From: Centroberyx gerrardi
Taxonomy: Eukaryota; Chordata; Actinopteri; Beryciformes; Berycidae
Assembly: GCF_048128805.1 (NCBI RefSeq)
Contig: NC_135998.1
Span: forward strand, 15,351,656-15,415,655
Length of the DNA: 64,000 nt
Reading direction: 5' to 3'
Positions 24,934-48,502 of the stretch are shown here, piece by piece. The position numbers were made by a program, and so were the translations under genes. A model generated the notes under the pieces. It saw nothing but the letters and a program-made list of their open reading frames with translations. It did not search any database and had not been told where the DNA came from. The number at the start of each line of letters is the position of its first letter. Position 1 is the stretch's first letter.

Positions 24934-27900
24934 GTTGTTTTTGAATTGAGGAGACAGTGAGTGTGTAAAGCAGACACACTGTCCTAAAGAGGGATAACAA
25001 TTCAATGCTGGAATTCAGTGGGTTTCCTCTTCAGCGTCAGCTCTGCTCTCCCTCCTACAGCTCAGATCCTTAATGGTGAAAACAATCTGACCTAAACAAA
25101 CACTTTACATACCTGATAGGGATCAGTAGGTGTAGTGGGAATCTGATGCTGGCGGGTTGCGACGGGGGTCAGGAACGAGCAGATCAGGGATCAAGTGTAG
25201 GAGTGTGTGATCATAACTTGATCTTAACATATACTAACTATACACAAAGAAAATGATGTTTTTCGAGTAGCATTTGACCCACTTTTAGGTATGGAATATT
25301 TTCCTTGTCACAGAAGCAGTCAAACTATTACTATATTAGGATCTGGTGAAAATGCTACATTTCAGTGATGAATAGTGGAAAAAGTGTAACTGGTACGTAG
25401 AAATGCTGAAAATTTGAGCAAGCTATCCCTTTAAGAGGATGTGTTGACTCTGCCCTTTGCATTAGTACCTATATTAAGTAAGAAGCACCACTACTATGCA
25501 CTTTGTAATATATTATGTATTGTAGTATTTTGCCTCAATATAGGCTATATGCATATTTACAATTGTTTGTCTTGGAATTACATTTCAAAACAAATTTGCA
25601 GGAATCATCATTTGCAACTTGCTTCTGTACTTTATCACCTTGCAGAATTATTTCCATGCTGTCATTTTATTTTATCTAATCTGTCACGGCAGGCAACAAA
25701 ATCCTCATTTTTGACTAGGCCTAAAAAATCGTTTCACTTCGACAATTGTCACATAATAAGAGCCCATCAGAAATTTAACTAAATATAACAATCTGCTTTA
25801 GTTTCCACAACAACAACAGCAACAGAGCATTAATTCGTGTGTAGTCTATTTTATTTATACATCTCAGAAACACAGACAAGGGAGTAACAGCCAAGTAAAA
25901 AGAGATAATTTAACAAACCATTTTGCGCAATAAGACAGTCGACACTGAACATGCAAATAGCCCATTTAAAAGCAAAATAGGGATTAGAAAAAGTCATTGT
26001 TTGAAATAAAACGAATACAGTACCTAGAAGTACCTGCATGAAAAAACGCCCAGTCCTTGAATAGGCGATAATAAAAAACAAAAACAAATGATCAAAAACA
26101 CAACAATGTACCACGGATGCCTGACTTAAATTACTCAGTTTTCCTTCAATGTATTGAACAGAATGTGACTAAAAGACTGAAGCAATTTTAAAGAACGAAG
26201 GGACAAATTGCCCGGCTAAATCTGCCTCGATAGAAATCACCATGATGCCGTTTTCATGTAGCCCAACCTATCCGTGTAGCCTAGAATATCTGAGACTAAT
26301 ATGTATGGTATAGCCTACGAAATCCTGTTTATAATTAAATCATAAAAACAGAATCACAATGCTTGTTTGACTTAGTAGGTGGAACAGAAATTAACCCTGG
26401 CAGTGTCTTAAAAATAGCCTATACATAATGTACAAGGTATAAAGGATATATTGTCCTGTAAGTGTGCAGTAAGTATCCATACGTACATCACTTTGCCTAT
26501 AGCGTTTTCAGTCAATATCCTAAATAAAGAACACATTTCAAAAATAGCTGGTATCGCCGGGCAGGGACGACAGGCGCCTAACAGACAGCTCTCCTGCTAA
26601 AGAGGCCATGAGTCCACTAATCCCCATTGTGTGGAATATTCCAGTCTGCCTGTGCGTAACGCTGGCGCAACCCACCGGGGAGTGTTTAGCGAAGGCCTAT
26701 AAATAACCTAGTCAATGGTTTGGAAAGCAAAACCTACCATCATTAAGAATTTTATCTTTATTCACATTAAAAGCGTTCTTCAAAAGTGTCTTGTTTTCCA
26801 CGTCGCTCTGCTGGTCTGAGCTGGAGGGAGGGGGGGATAGCTGCTTCTAGCCTCATGTAACACTTCCACGTTTTAGCCCTCGTGACCTGCAATGGAGGAA
26901 TGCGCGCACTTGCAGTGGCTGGAATGGATAACAAGAAAAACAGGCCTCTGACACTAATTCTGTTTTGGGGTTGTTGTTTTTTTTCTGAGAGGAAAACGGT
27001 TTTACAGCAGAGAATGCAGCAACTCGTCCATTTCGAACCTCGTGATTCAGCTCGTGCCGTGTTGGTCCCTTAATGTAGTACAGACTTTGAACTCTGCTTA
27101 GAAAAAGCCCACAGACAAAACGGCACAATGGAATGATGACATATGGCCCGGGGGTTATGAGGGCCAGCAGCACTACAGACACAAAAACAAAATGTGAGTG
27201 CGCGATAGGCACCCTAGGGACACACCTGGAGACCCTTTACGCGCGCGAATGAGCCCCCTCTTGTCTCTCTCTTCTCATCCCTTTTCCTTCCGTTTACCCT
27301 TTACCGACTAGATGGATTGCATCTCGCCTGTGTGTGTGTGTGTGTGTGTGTGATCCTCTGGTCAGCACTTCGAAAACACGGCGAACCGCACGAGCCTTTG
27401 TCTTGAAGGTAACGCAGAGAGCACGCGGAAGCCCGAAGCCCCCCGGTTCCCGAGACAAACAACAGCGCTGCAGCAGAGGATTCCTGTTGACCTTATATGG
27501 CTGTGTGGGGGTGCAGCGCGCTCGGGCTCTAATGGCAACCGGCCAGAACTCTCAGATTACTGCCGTTGCCAAGGCGAGTCAGCCCTGCAACCAGGCGACG
27601 GTGCTGAATACGACACATAAATGTTGCCTTTCTACACACATTGTTTACGGTTTTTTAGCTATTTAGGCTTTTACAACACGCACCCGTTCGAGTTAAATCA
27701 CCCTGGTCCCGGCTGATATAATGAATCCCCGGTGAATTTAGAGAAATACCGAGAAGTTCCCAGGCAACGGCTCCTCTCGAATGATCGAGCCTCACCCAGT
27801 TATGGCGCAGCAACATTTTACAGCACAGCGCTCTCCTTTGTCTGTAAAGAAGCCATTTTGAAACTGAGAACAGCAGAGAACCCATTGAGCAAGTGTAGCC

Positions 27901-30686
27901 TACACACCAAAAGGTCTGTTTGGACAAAGGGAGGCAGTGAATTATACAAGATATTTCTCCCCATAACATCTAAATGCTCGATTAAGACTCTGTTGGATTA
28001 CATGTTTTGAATACCTAACTGTAAGTTTACAATTACAATACCAATCAATAAAAAAATATGGGTTACAGTTATATTTTACAACAGTCATTATGGTTTTGTT
28101 GGTAACGTTTAATCACGTTAAATCATGTTTGTCCTCTTTGAGAACATACTTACATAATACTTACACTGGAACTGGCAGATTCAGAGAAACGGCTCAAAAT
28201 CCATTACCTTTCAAAACAACCTCTCCTTGTAGTTTTTATGTGGTGCACGCTCACCTAGATATCTCGAAATGGACGAGGTTAGATTTGACTGCAATCCTGT
28301 CTTCAGGGGAAGAGAAGAGATTGTTTGCATATTGCCCACACAGATGATGCTTGAAGATGTTCAGCATATTCGCTGGTTAAGAGGCAAAGCCTGCCTGCCT
28401 GCCACTGATCAAAAGTTTTCAAAAGAACTATTTTTTTTTTTTTCGTGCTAATGGATTCCTTCCTTTTCAGGAGATGCATTCCCACCCATTCTTAATGCCA
28501 TTATTAGAGGATCCGAAGATGGAGCTGAAAACATTCCTTCTGCCCCAGCGTTTAGGCCTGTTAAATGCATTTCATCAAAGTGCTGAGGTAAATATTCTCA
28601 TCAGAGTTTTCCCTCCATCTGCTTCCTCTAAGGTTTGATAGACTGCTTTTTTGAGCCGTTGTAGACTCTGAATGAAAAAGACTGCCAGGCTGGATTCTCC
28701 ACAAATTTAAATATGCCCTTGAAGGGAAGGTCAGGCGACGTTACACACGCATTTGCGTTCTTAAATGGAAAATGGAGAGCCTACACCTAAACGTGATTTT
28801 AGCTTAACACTTTCACATAGGTAAAATTTTGAGTAAAGGACTTAGCTGAATTCAGGGTATTAAACGTTGCTGCTGTGAGAGGAAATAGTGTTTAAGGTAT
28901 CAATCAAGCAAAAGGGGTTATCAATCAACAGACAAATTTCAGGCAACACGATGAAACTATTTTGCACAGGGCCATTAGCTGCCCGTGGCCTGCTTTCTGT
29001 CATCTGAGGAGCAGTGGTACATAACCTGGAATGGATATTCTTATACCAGCATGCCAGTGAACATTTTGAATAGAGTTGGCTGCTAGAGAAATACCATTAT
29101 TCCTGTATGATCAATTTGATGATAGCTCAAAAGATAATAAACTGACAGAAAACACTTTTAATAACAGTTACTGCATGCCTCATATTTTACAAAGCTTAAT
29201 CATCAAAATTGTTAAATTATTATAAAAGAAGTGAACTTACTCATTGCTAACCATATCCTACAAGGCCATAAAGTGCAATGCCAACAGTCTGCCATTACAC
29301 ATTTTGTTAATTTCACTGTGTTTTTTTCCCCCTCAAATTAACACCTCCAAAACTATAAGCTGTTTATTCACAACATTTGGTTTCTTTTTTACTTCAGAAA
29401 CATAAATACTATTATATGGGTGTGCCATGACCTAGTTAAGACAAAGATGGATTCCAGGCAGAGGAAAAAAGGTTCAAAATGTCAAAGGGATTACATCCAG
29501 TATTTTATCTTCCTTCTTCTCAATCCTTTAAAGGAGGAATCATAGTTTTATCATAGTCCATGAGAGATGAGGAAATCAAGTATAAGATCCCTTTTGGAAC
29601 AAAGGAAACCCATATAGGCCATTGAGTCCTGTTTCAGGAAAATGGCTGCCGAGAGCGCTCAGCCCCCTCTCCCTGCTCTCTGTTGAAGGATTCCTGAGCC
29701 GTGCCTCTAATAGCAGAATGCTGAAATGCTGCTGCGCTCTGATTGGCCGTCCGAGCTGCTACTGTTAACCAGCCAATTGCCCGAGCACTGCAAAATATCA
29801 AGCAATGTCAAACAAAACACAGTTTGTTAGGCAATACCCGCCATAAAAAAAACTTACTGATTTAAATTTGTATAAATAAAAAAGCCCCGCATTTGGTTAG
29901 AATTGTTAAATTTGGCTGCAAAGCGGTTTGGCAATAGTTGGCATGGATTAGGCTGGAAGAACTGACTAACTGAAAAAGAGTAACAAACTGCTGTATTATA
30001 AAGGTTATGTAACATAGCCCGAGTTTATATCGAAATCTCTTGACTTTGGAATGAAAATCATTTCCCTGTAGACTATCCAGACATTTCCCATTAACAGTCC
30101 ACATCACCATCTCAGCAGCGGAGTTGCTCCGCAGCAGTCAGTTGTTTGTTTATTGTTTTTCAAATATGGCCTAACATGTTGGAGTTGTGAAACACCGCAG
30201 GATTGTACACAAAAAGCTACGACCAAATAATTTTATTAGCCTTAGTGCCAGTTGAGAAAATATTGCCCCCTGTGTCTATCTTGTGTTTGCCATTTGGGTA
30301 AATGCAATCGGTAGATTCAACACAAAAATTCATTTTGAAGTATGGCGCCACGGGACTACTACGTCTACATTCATCTCATACGTGTAAGTAAACGTAATTA
30401 TTCCGACTGTTTAACAATACTACATTTTAATGCGATGCTTTAGCAATATTAAAGGAGCTAGGGCAGCGAAACAACTTTGTAACGAAAGTGCGGCTAACAC
30501 AGGAGGTGGGCAAGCTCAGCGGTGTATTGTGGGAGAGACAGAAGCTACAGACTAGAGGCACACAATATGTGTTGGCTCTCGCCTAAAAGGAGGCAGTATT
30601 CTTCAAGCTAAATCATGTAATGTAATCGGCGAAAGGAAAACGATTTCGTCTTTTCGTCAATAAAAAAGCATTATATCGGACAAACC
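23451..30686. other. Intergenic region between rhof and setd1b
   Basis: Divergent intergenic stretch of about 7.2 kb with no recognised gene. Contents: GT run at 23868-23895; CA run at 24909-24934; GT run near 27329-27352; A/T-rich DNA at 24200-24620; a CTATAAATAA string (MEF2-type or TATA-like) at 26697-26706 downstream of the perfect palindrome TGGAATATTCCA (26632-26643); an exon-like open segment at 28471-28587; YY1-like AAATGGCTGCC near 29640; and an inverted CCAAT (GATTGGCC) near 29741. The right part (29640-30686) probably holds the setd1b promoter and 5' UTR. Confidence 0.5.
28471..28587 (+). other. Exon-like open segment, unassigned
   Basis: A 117-base segment, exactly 39 codons and open in one frame. 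It is preceded by a long T-rich tract ending TTTTCAG and followed by GAG|GTAAAT. The frame reads EMHSHPFLMPLLEDPKME and onwards without a stop. I do not recognise the peptide. The DNA also holds homeodomain-like and TCF-like strings (TTAATGCCATTATTAG, CATCAAAG), so it could instead be a conserved regulatory element or an untranslated upstream exon of setd1b. Confidence 0.25.
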
Positions 30687-43399
<12,713 letters not shown>

Positions 43400-45870
43400 C
43401 GTCGGCATCCAGTCAAAGAGAATATCTTCCAGGGATTAAGAGCGCTGTCCCCAAACATTATTCAGATTTCCCAGACACGCACAGAGACTCCACGCCAAAA
43501 ACCCCCGAAGAGGAGGAACGGAAGACGCAAGTGTTTATTTTTTTGGGGGGGGAGGACCCGCAAGTCACCTGGATACAATTCAGCTACCTGTATGGGACTC
43601 TTCAGATACACATATTTACTCAAAATTGTTTACGATTTCTGGTGCTCTTGAAATGAAAAAGCATAGTTTTTTATGTCTGCCAGTGACCCAGAATTTACAA
43701 AACAGTGACTTGCCGGTGCAGCACTTCCTTCCTTCCTCTCAAGTGGTATTTCAGCATGGTTCCCTCCATATCTAGTCCTGGTTTGTACAGTTTCACCTAC
43801 TCTCATTTTTCTCATAAGCTTTATGTAGCCCACATGTGGTACGTAGCCCCCCAAACACACAGATTCAGCTGCTTATTGATACTGTTGACACGCACAAGCC
43901 CGCTAGAAAAACACCCTTTCTGTGGGAGAAGACATGGTTAGCCCCCCGAGCAGATGGCAAACTACACTATTCACATCCAGGAGCGCAGACGGGAGACGGG
44001 GCGAGAGTGTTGCGAACTCAGCCTGCCATGGACTGAAACCCCCCTCTTCCTCGCTCTACCTCCTCTGCACCAGTTCTCTTGAAAACACACAAAACTGATT
44101 CAAACTTAAGCAACAAAAATGGTTAATCCTGCCACAAATCTGGAAATATTTGGATATCACAACTGCTTTCACCAGCCAATAATGTGGATCATGCTGCTTC
44201 CTATTAGTTTATGCAAAGTTAAAGATTATAGTTGCAAAGATGTGCAAAATGGTATTAATGATATTCCAGTGTTTTCCATTTTTGTTTAGATATTTCTTTT
44301 CTTTTCTTGTTTCTTCAAAGACACTATATTTGTGTGTGTGTGTGTGTGTGTATGATTGAGAGAGAATGTCTGTTTTCGTCAGGCTTTTGAGTGAGAGTAT
44401 TTATCAGTTTAGCTTAGTGTATGAGAATGTGAGTGTGCTGCCCTCTGTAGGCCGTAGTGTAGAAGGCAGACCAGTCGCCAGCGTGTTTCAAGATACTGAT
44501 GAAGACTCAGTTGATTCCTGTCTAGATCCACTAGACACTGTCTGAAAATGTTCATTATATTGACAAAGGTGTCACCTTTTGAAAAACTCTTTGAGGGCCA
44601 AGAGCATCGGCGGAAAAATACATCTGTGTATTATTTTAAGTGCCATATGAATGTGTAAACCTCTTCAGTTAACCTGAACAGAGAGACGGATAAAGGTCAT
44701 TTTTCTGAGAGCCGTCACTTGCAGCTGTGTTAACGTGCATGCACAGAGAATCGCTGCCTATTTTCACCGATGTGGGTGTTGATGTTTTTGTTTGTGTGTC
44801 GGGGACGGCTGTTTCATATTTGTAAGCTTTCCCCTATATAGTGCTTCCTCCTCCACTGAAACAAGTAGGACACTTACTCTAGCAGTGTTTAATCTACCTT
44901 TGAGACAGAAGTGTTTCTACAACCCGTCAGACCTCCTCGTCTGAGCCTCCACACTCAGAGCCTCAAGCTCCCACCTTTAGTTTGTGTAGAGCGTAGGTCG
45001 TCTTTCTTTGACAAAACTCATTAAGGAAAAGATATTTTTACGTTTGTGAATGCACTAGAGGCTTGCACTTCTGCTTTACGCCCTCTTTAGCCAATCAGTT
45101 TTCTTAAGACCAAGTCAGTCATTGCTTTTCATTCAGTTGGATTGGTTATGGAGAATTTTTTCACCAGTGATGTTTATATTGTACATGATCACTTGTACAG
45201 AAGATCTAAAGCTTTTTTATCTTCACAGGGGTAAGACTTTTAAGATGCATCTTTCTCTTGTTTTTTTTTTGTTTTTGTTTTTTTTTAAACAAAAGACTGA
45301 GTATTTAAAAAAAATATTTTCAGGGATCTGTAAAAGGAATCTGAGGGTTGAAGGGTTTATTTAAAGAAAAGGTCCACTGTGTACAGAAAATGTCTCCACC
45401 TCCCTTTGAAAGATTGTTTCTTGTAGAAACGTCTTCATTTTCTGCCCATTTGCTTTGTAATCTTAAAATGTGTAAATACTTTAACTGTGAATACTATCTA
45501 TATATATATATATATATATATATATTTTTGTTCCTGGGATTTGCTACATAAATACAGCTCAAAGATCTATGTAACATATGAGGTGAGCATTGAGCTGGTA
45601 GCAGTAATTTCAGCTTGTGTCAAGCTTTGTTTTTTATTTTCTGTTGTAAATTCTATGAAAAGCTGTTTGCGGTGTGGAGAAAAAACAAAAAGGTGCAGAA
45701 TTGGCATGGGAAGAGGATGGAATTATCAGCCTGTTTCTCATGTCTATTTATTACACAACAAATGTATGAAAAAGGAAAAAAATGGAAAATAAAGGCAATT
45801 TTGCATACAACCATAAACCGATTTTTCATGAAGCAAAAGAGAAATAAAAACTTGCTACAGTTGGCTTGAT
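43400..45870 (+). other. setd1b: setd1b 3' UTR
   Basis: About 2.4 kb of non-coding sequence after TAA 43397-43399. Polyadenylation signals AATAAA occur at 45788-45793 and 45843-45848, and either may be used. A GT run lies at 44331-44351 and a TA run at 45497-45525. Long T and A tracts are at 45260-45320. Confidence 0.6.
45497..45525. repeat. (TA)n microsatellite in setd1b 3' UTR
   Basis: Uninterrupted TA alternation of about 14 units within the inferred 3' UTR. Confidence 0.9.
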
Positions 45871-46277
45871 AATCTTATGAGACATTGCCTGGCAAAACAC
45901 CTTAGTTGATAATCATGCACAGTCAAACTACCATGAATAAACACAGTGAACAGAGGCTGATGAAACAATGCCATGATGTCAGGCTAGTTTGACCAAGGAC
46001 CAGATCATGTGACTCACTTCCCTCCATGGTCATTAACAGAGTAAACGCCCACACAGCACAGGCACAGCAGTGTGAGATGCAGTGAGGACGTTTCAGACCA
46101 TTGACTGATCACTGTAACTCCAGTCATTCACTACTGTGAATGAGTTTGGCTTTGAAATGAAAGGCAAGCAAGACATGTTTTGATAAATACAGAAAATTCC
46201 ACTTAAGGTAATTTGTTGCATTAACACTGATGACTTGGCTCCTTAGCTCTAACCCAAGAGTCTCCCTAACCGTGTGC

Positions 46278-46441
46278 CACTGAGGGCCGAGAGTCTGCAG
46301 GTTTTCCCTCCAACCAGTCACTACAGCAGGTGATTTCATTGATTAGCATAACTTCAGCCAGAGAGGAGGAACTAATCCGTGAAATCATGTGTCGTAGTGT
46401 TTGGTTGGAATGAAAACCTGCAGGCTCTCGGCCCTCTGTGG
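46278..46441. mobile_element. Palindromic fish repeat (long inverted arms)
   Basis: The left arm starting CACTGAGGGCCGAGAGTCTG matches the reverse complement of the right arm, which begins CCACAGAGGGCCGAGAGCCTG, over about 60 bases with few differences. Both contain TGCAGGTTTTC and TCCAACCA. This is a foldback MITE-like element without coding capacity. A half-related copy (GAGGGCCAATGAGTGTGCAGG) begins at 46687. Confidence 0.65.
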
Positions 46442-46683
46442 AGTGACGTCACCCTCACCCAGCCCGGGACTTACATTCACACACTCCGGAGAGAGAGAGA
46501 GAGAGGCTGACAGAGCGGCCTCTGTGTGTGTGTGTCCTCTGCCACCCCAAGGCCGTGACAGGAGGAGGATGGTGTGACCAGAAGTAGAGCGGATAGGAGG
46601 GGAGAGCAGGAGCAGGCAGTGTGGACAGCACGGGACCCCGGCTGACGCTTCTCATTATCTGCCTGACTAATATCAAATACACC

Positions 46684-46790
46684 ATGGAGGGCCAATGAGT
46701 GTGCAGGTTTTTGTTCCAACCAAAGAATACACTGATTACTTTCTCTGTCTCTGAAGTGAAAATCAGTGAAATCACCTGGTGCCCGCCACT
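46684..46790. repeat. Partial copy of the GAGGGCC / TGCAGG repeat
   Basis: Contains GAGGGCCAATGAGTGTGCAGG and TTGTTCCAACCAA, matching the arms of the element at 46278-46441. No second arm was recognised, so it is probably truncated. Confidence 0.4.
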
Positions 46791-47379
46791 GAAATATACA
46801 AGCACTGGGAACACATCCCTGCTACCATGCTCCAGCCATGCTTTATTGGTTGCTATGCCAACTCCTTTGGTAACCATGGAGCTACTTTGTGATATTTCTT
46901 GTTCTCCTCTCTTGTTTTTTTACTGTGGCACTTTCACCATGGCACTGTGCTCAGGAGGTTCAGATTAGCCAGTCAAAGCTGAGACGCTTCACTCTATAAT
47001 TTTCACTTTATAACTCTTGAAAAATCATTTTCCACAAATCATGTCCAGCAGTATCTAATTAACTAGAAAAGGTTACATTTTCTAAAGAAAATGTGTGTGT
47101 TTTCTTCTGATTCAGAAGTGCAAAAGTTAGACTGACTGTACCAAATTCTAATTGCACAGTGATCGGAATGTATTGAATGGCATTATGACATCATCAGCTG
47201 AAGACCCAACAATGTGCTTTAGTTCATTTAGTTCAAGATTCCACTGTTCATTTCTGAGATTTTCAACTCAAAAAGTATAAGAAGCTTCAAAATTTCGAAC
47301 AGAAGCACACATGAGCTTAATTTGATGACCATTTTAATTGTTGAATGGCATTGATAGCTTAAACGGTGTGAGAGAAGTT

Positions 47380-47480
47380 AATTAGTAGCTGGTTGCTAGG
47401 TGATTATTAGCCTATTCGTTGCTAGGGTGTTACTAAGTGGTTGCTAGGTGCTTAGAAATGGTTGCTAGGATGCTGCTAGG
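47380..47480. repeat. Degenerate GGTTGCTAGG tandem repeat
   Basis: The motif GTTGCTAGG recurs about five times with irregular spacing between 47388 and 47475. This pattern is common in fish genomes as a minisatellite-like repeat. Each unit resembles an RFX half site. Confidence 0.6.
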
Positions 47481-48502
47481 TAGTTTGAGAACTGATTTGA
47501 AATGATATCAGAAAGATATTTAGGTCCTGATTTCACTAAATGCTGCAGGTAGCTATAGACGACTACAGACGTCCAGCCACCTTTCAGTTTGGCGCTGTAT
47601 TTAGCCTGTATGGGTTATAGGTGCAGGCCGTCGTATCAACATCTATCCAATGTCTAAATGTTTGCTAGGTTGTATTATTGGGAAAATGTAACTGTAAAAA
47701 AGTTAAATGTAACTCACTAAACCCTCTTCGCATATTCAGACAGAGCAACAAGGCGAAGGGAGGAAGCGAGCAACGTGAACATATTTTTATTTCTCAAAAA
47801 CAACAATTTATGTGACAGACAACACAAAATGTCAAATTTATTGTCAGAAAACAGTAAAAGTTATAACAGATTCAGTAGGAAGGAACAGAGAACCTTTGAT
47901 ATTAATGGGGAGTCTCAGTAGCGCAACATAGTTTCAACTTGATAAATGTGTTACAGATGATTCCTGACAACTGAGCCCAGCCTCTCCTAAACAGCTAAAT
48001 GGGGAGAGCATATTTCAGATTGTACCTTTTTTAGAATAAGCTATGAATACAATCATGAATACACAGATGGTTACCATCATAAAATATAGCTTAATGCCAC
48101 CAGTGCTAAATTCACACAGTAATTTATACAGTTAGTAATGAGACATATATTCTTATCCATTTTTTAACTGAATGCATTCATAGAGTTAAATAATCCTGCA
48201 AAATGGCAGGGTACAATCATGAACAATTTAGTAGCAATTTATCATCTTACAGTACTCTTCTTCACAGTTTTTTATATTCATCCTCTGTTAGAGTATTTCT
48301 ACAGCCTTGGAAACTCCTTCAGTGTTTGGCCTTATACGCTGTTCCTCAGGTTCAAACAAGAAACAGAGTCTGGAGCTTATGTGAACAAAATATCTCTGAC
48401 CAAGGAACTTCACATAAATGTTGTTTTGGGGGAAACCGAGTGGCAAAAAAACAGATTAACTCTTGCAAGCACTGTCTGTAGTGCTTTGGCCGTAAGACAG
48501 CG

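Larger units (their letters stand above)
45871..48502. other. Intergenic / ca15 3' UTR
   Basis: Between the setd1b polyadenylation sites and the ca15 stop (minus, 48503). It holds a long inverted-repeat element at 46278-46441, a related partial copy near 46684-46790, an AG run at 46489-46504, and a block of repeated GGTTGCTAGG motifs at 47380-47480. Minus-strand AATAAA candidates for ca15 lie at 47791-47786 and near 47842. No credible coding frame was found. Confidence 0.5.

Noticed and set aside
24655-25440. Two loosely similar stretches (near 24770 and 25290, both with AGTCAAAC) hinting at a duplicated repeat
   Set aside because: Similarity is patchy and no boundaries or target duplications could be found.
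44331-44351. GT run and T-rich stretches considered as a Z-DNA or regulatory element
   Set aside because: Ordinary microsatellite in a 3' UTR with nothing further to support a function.
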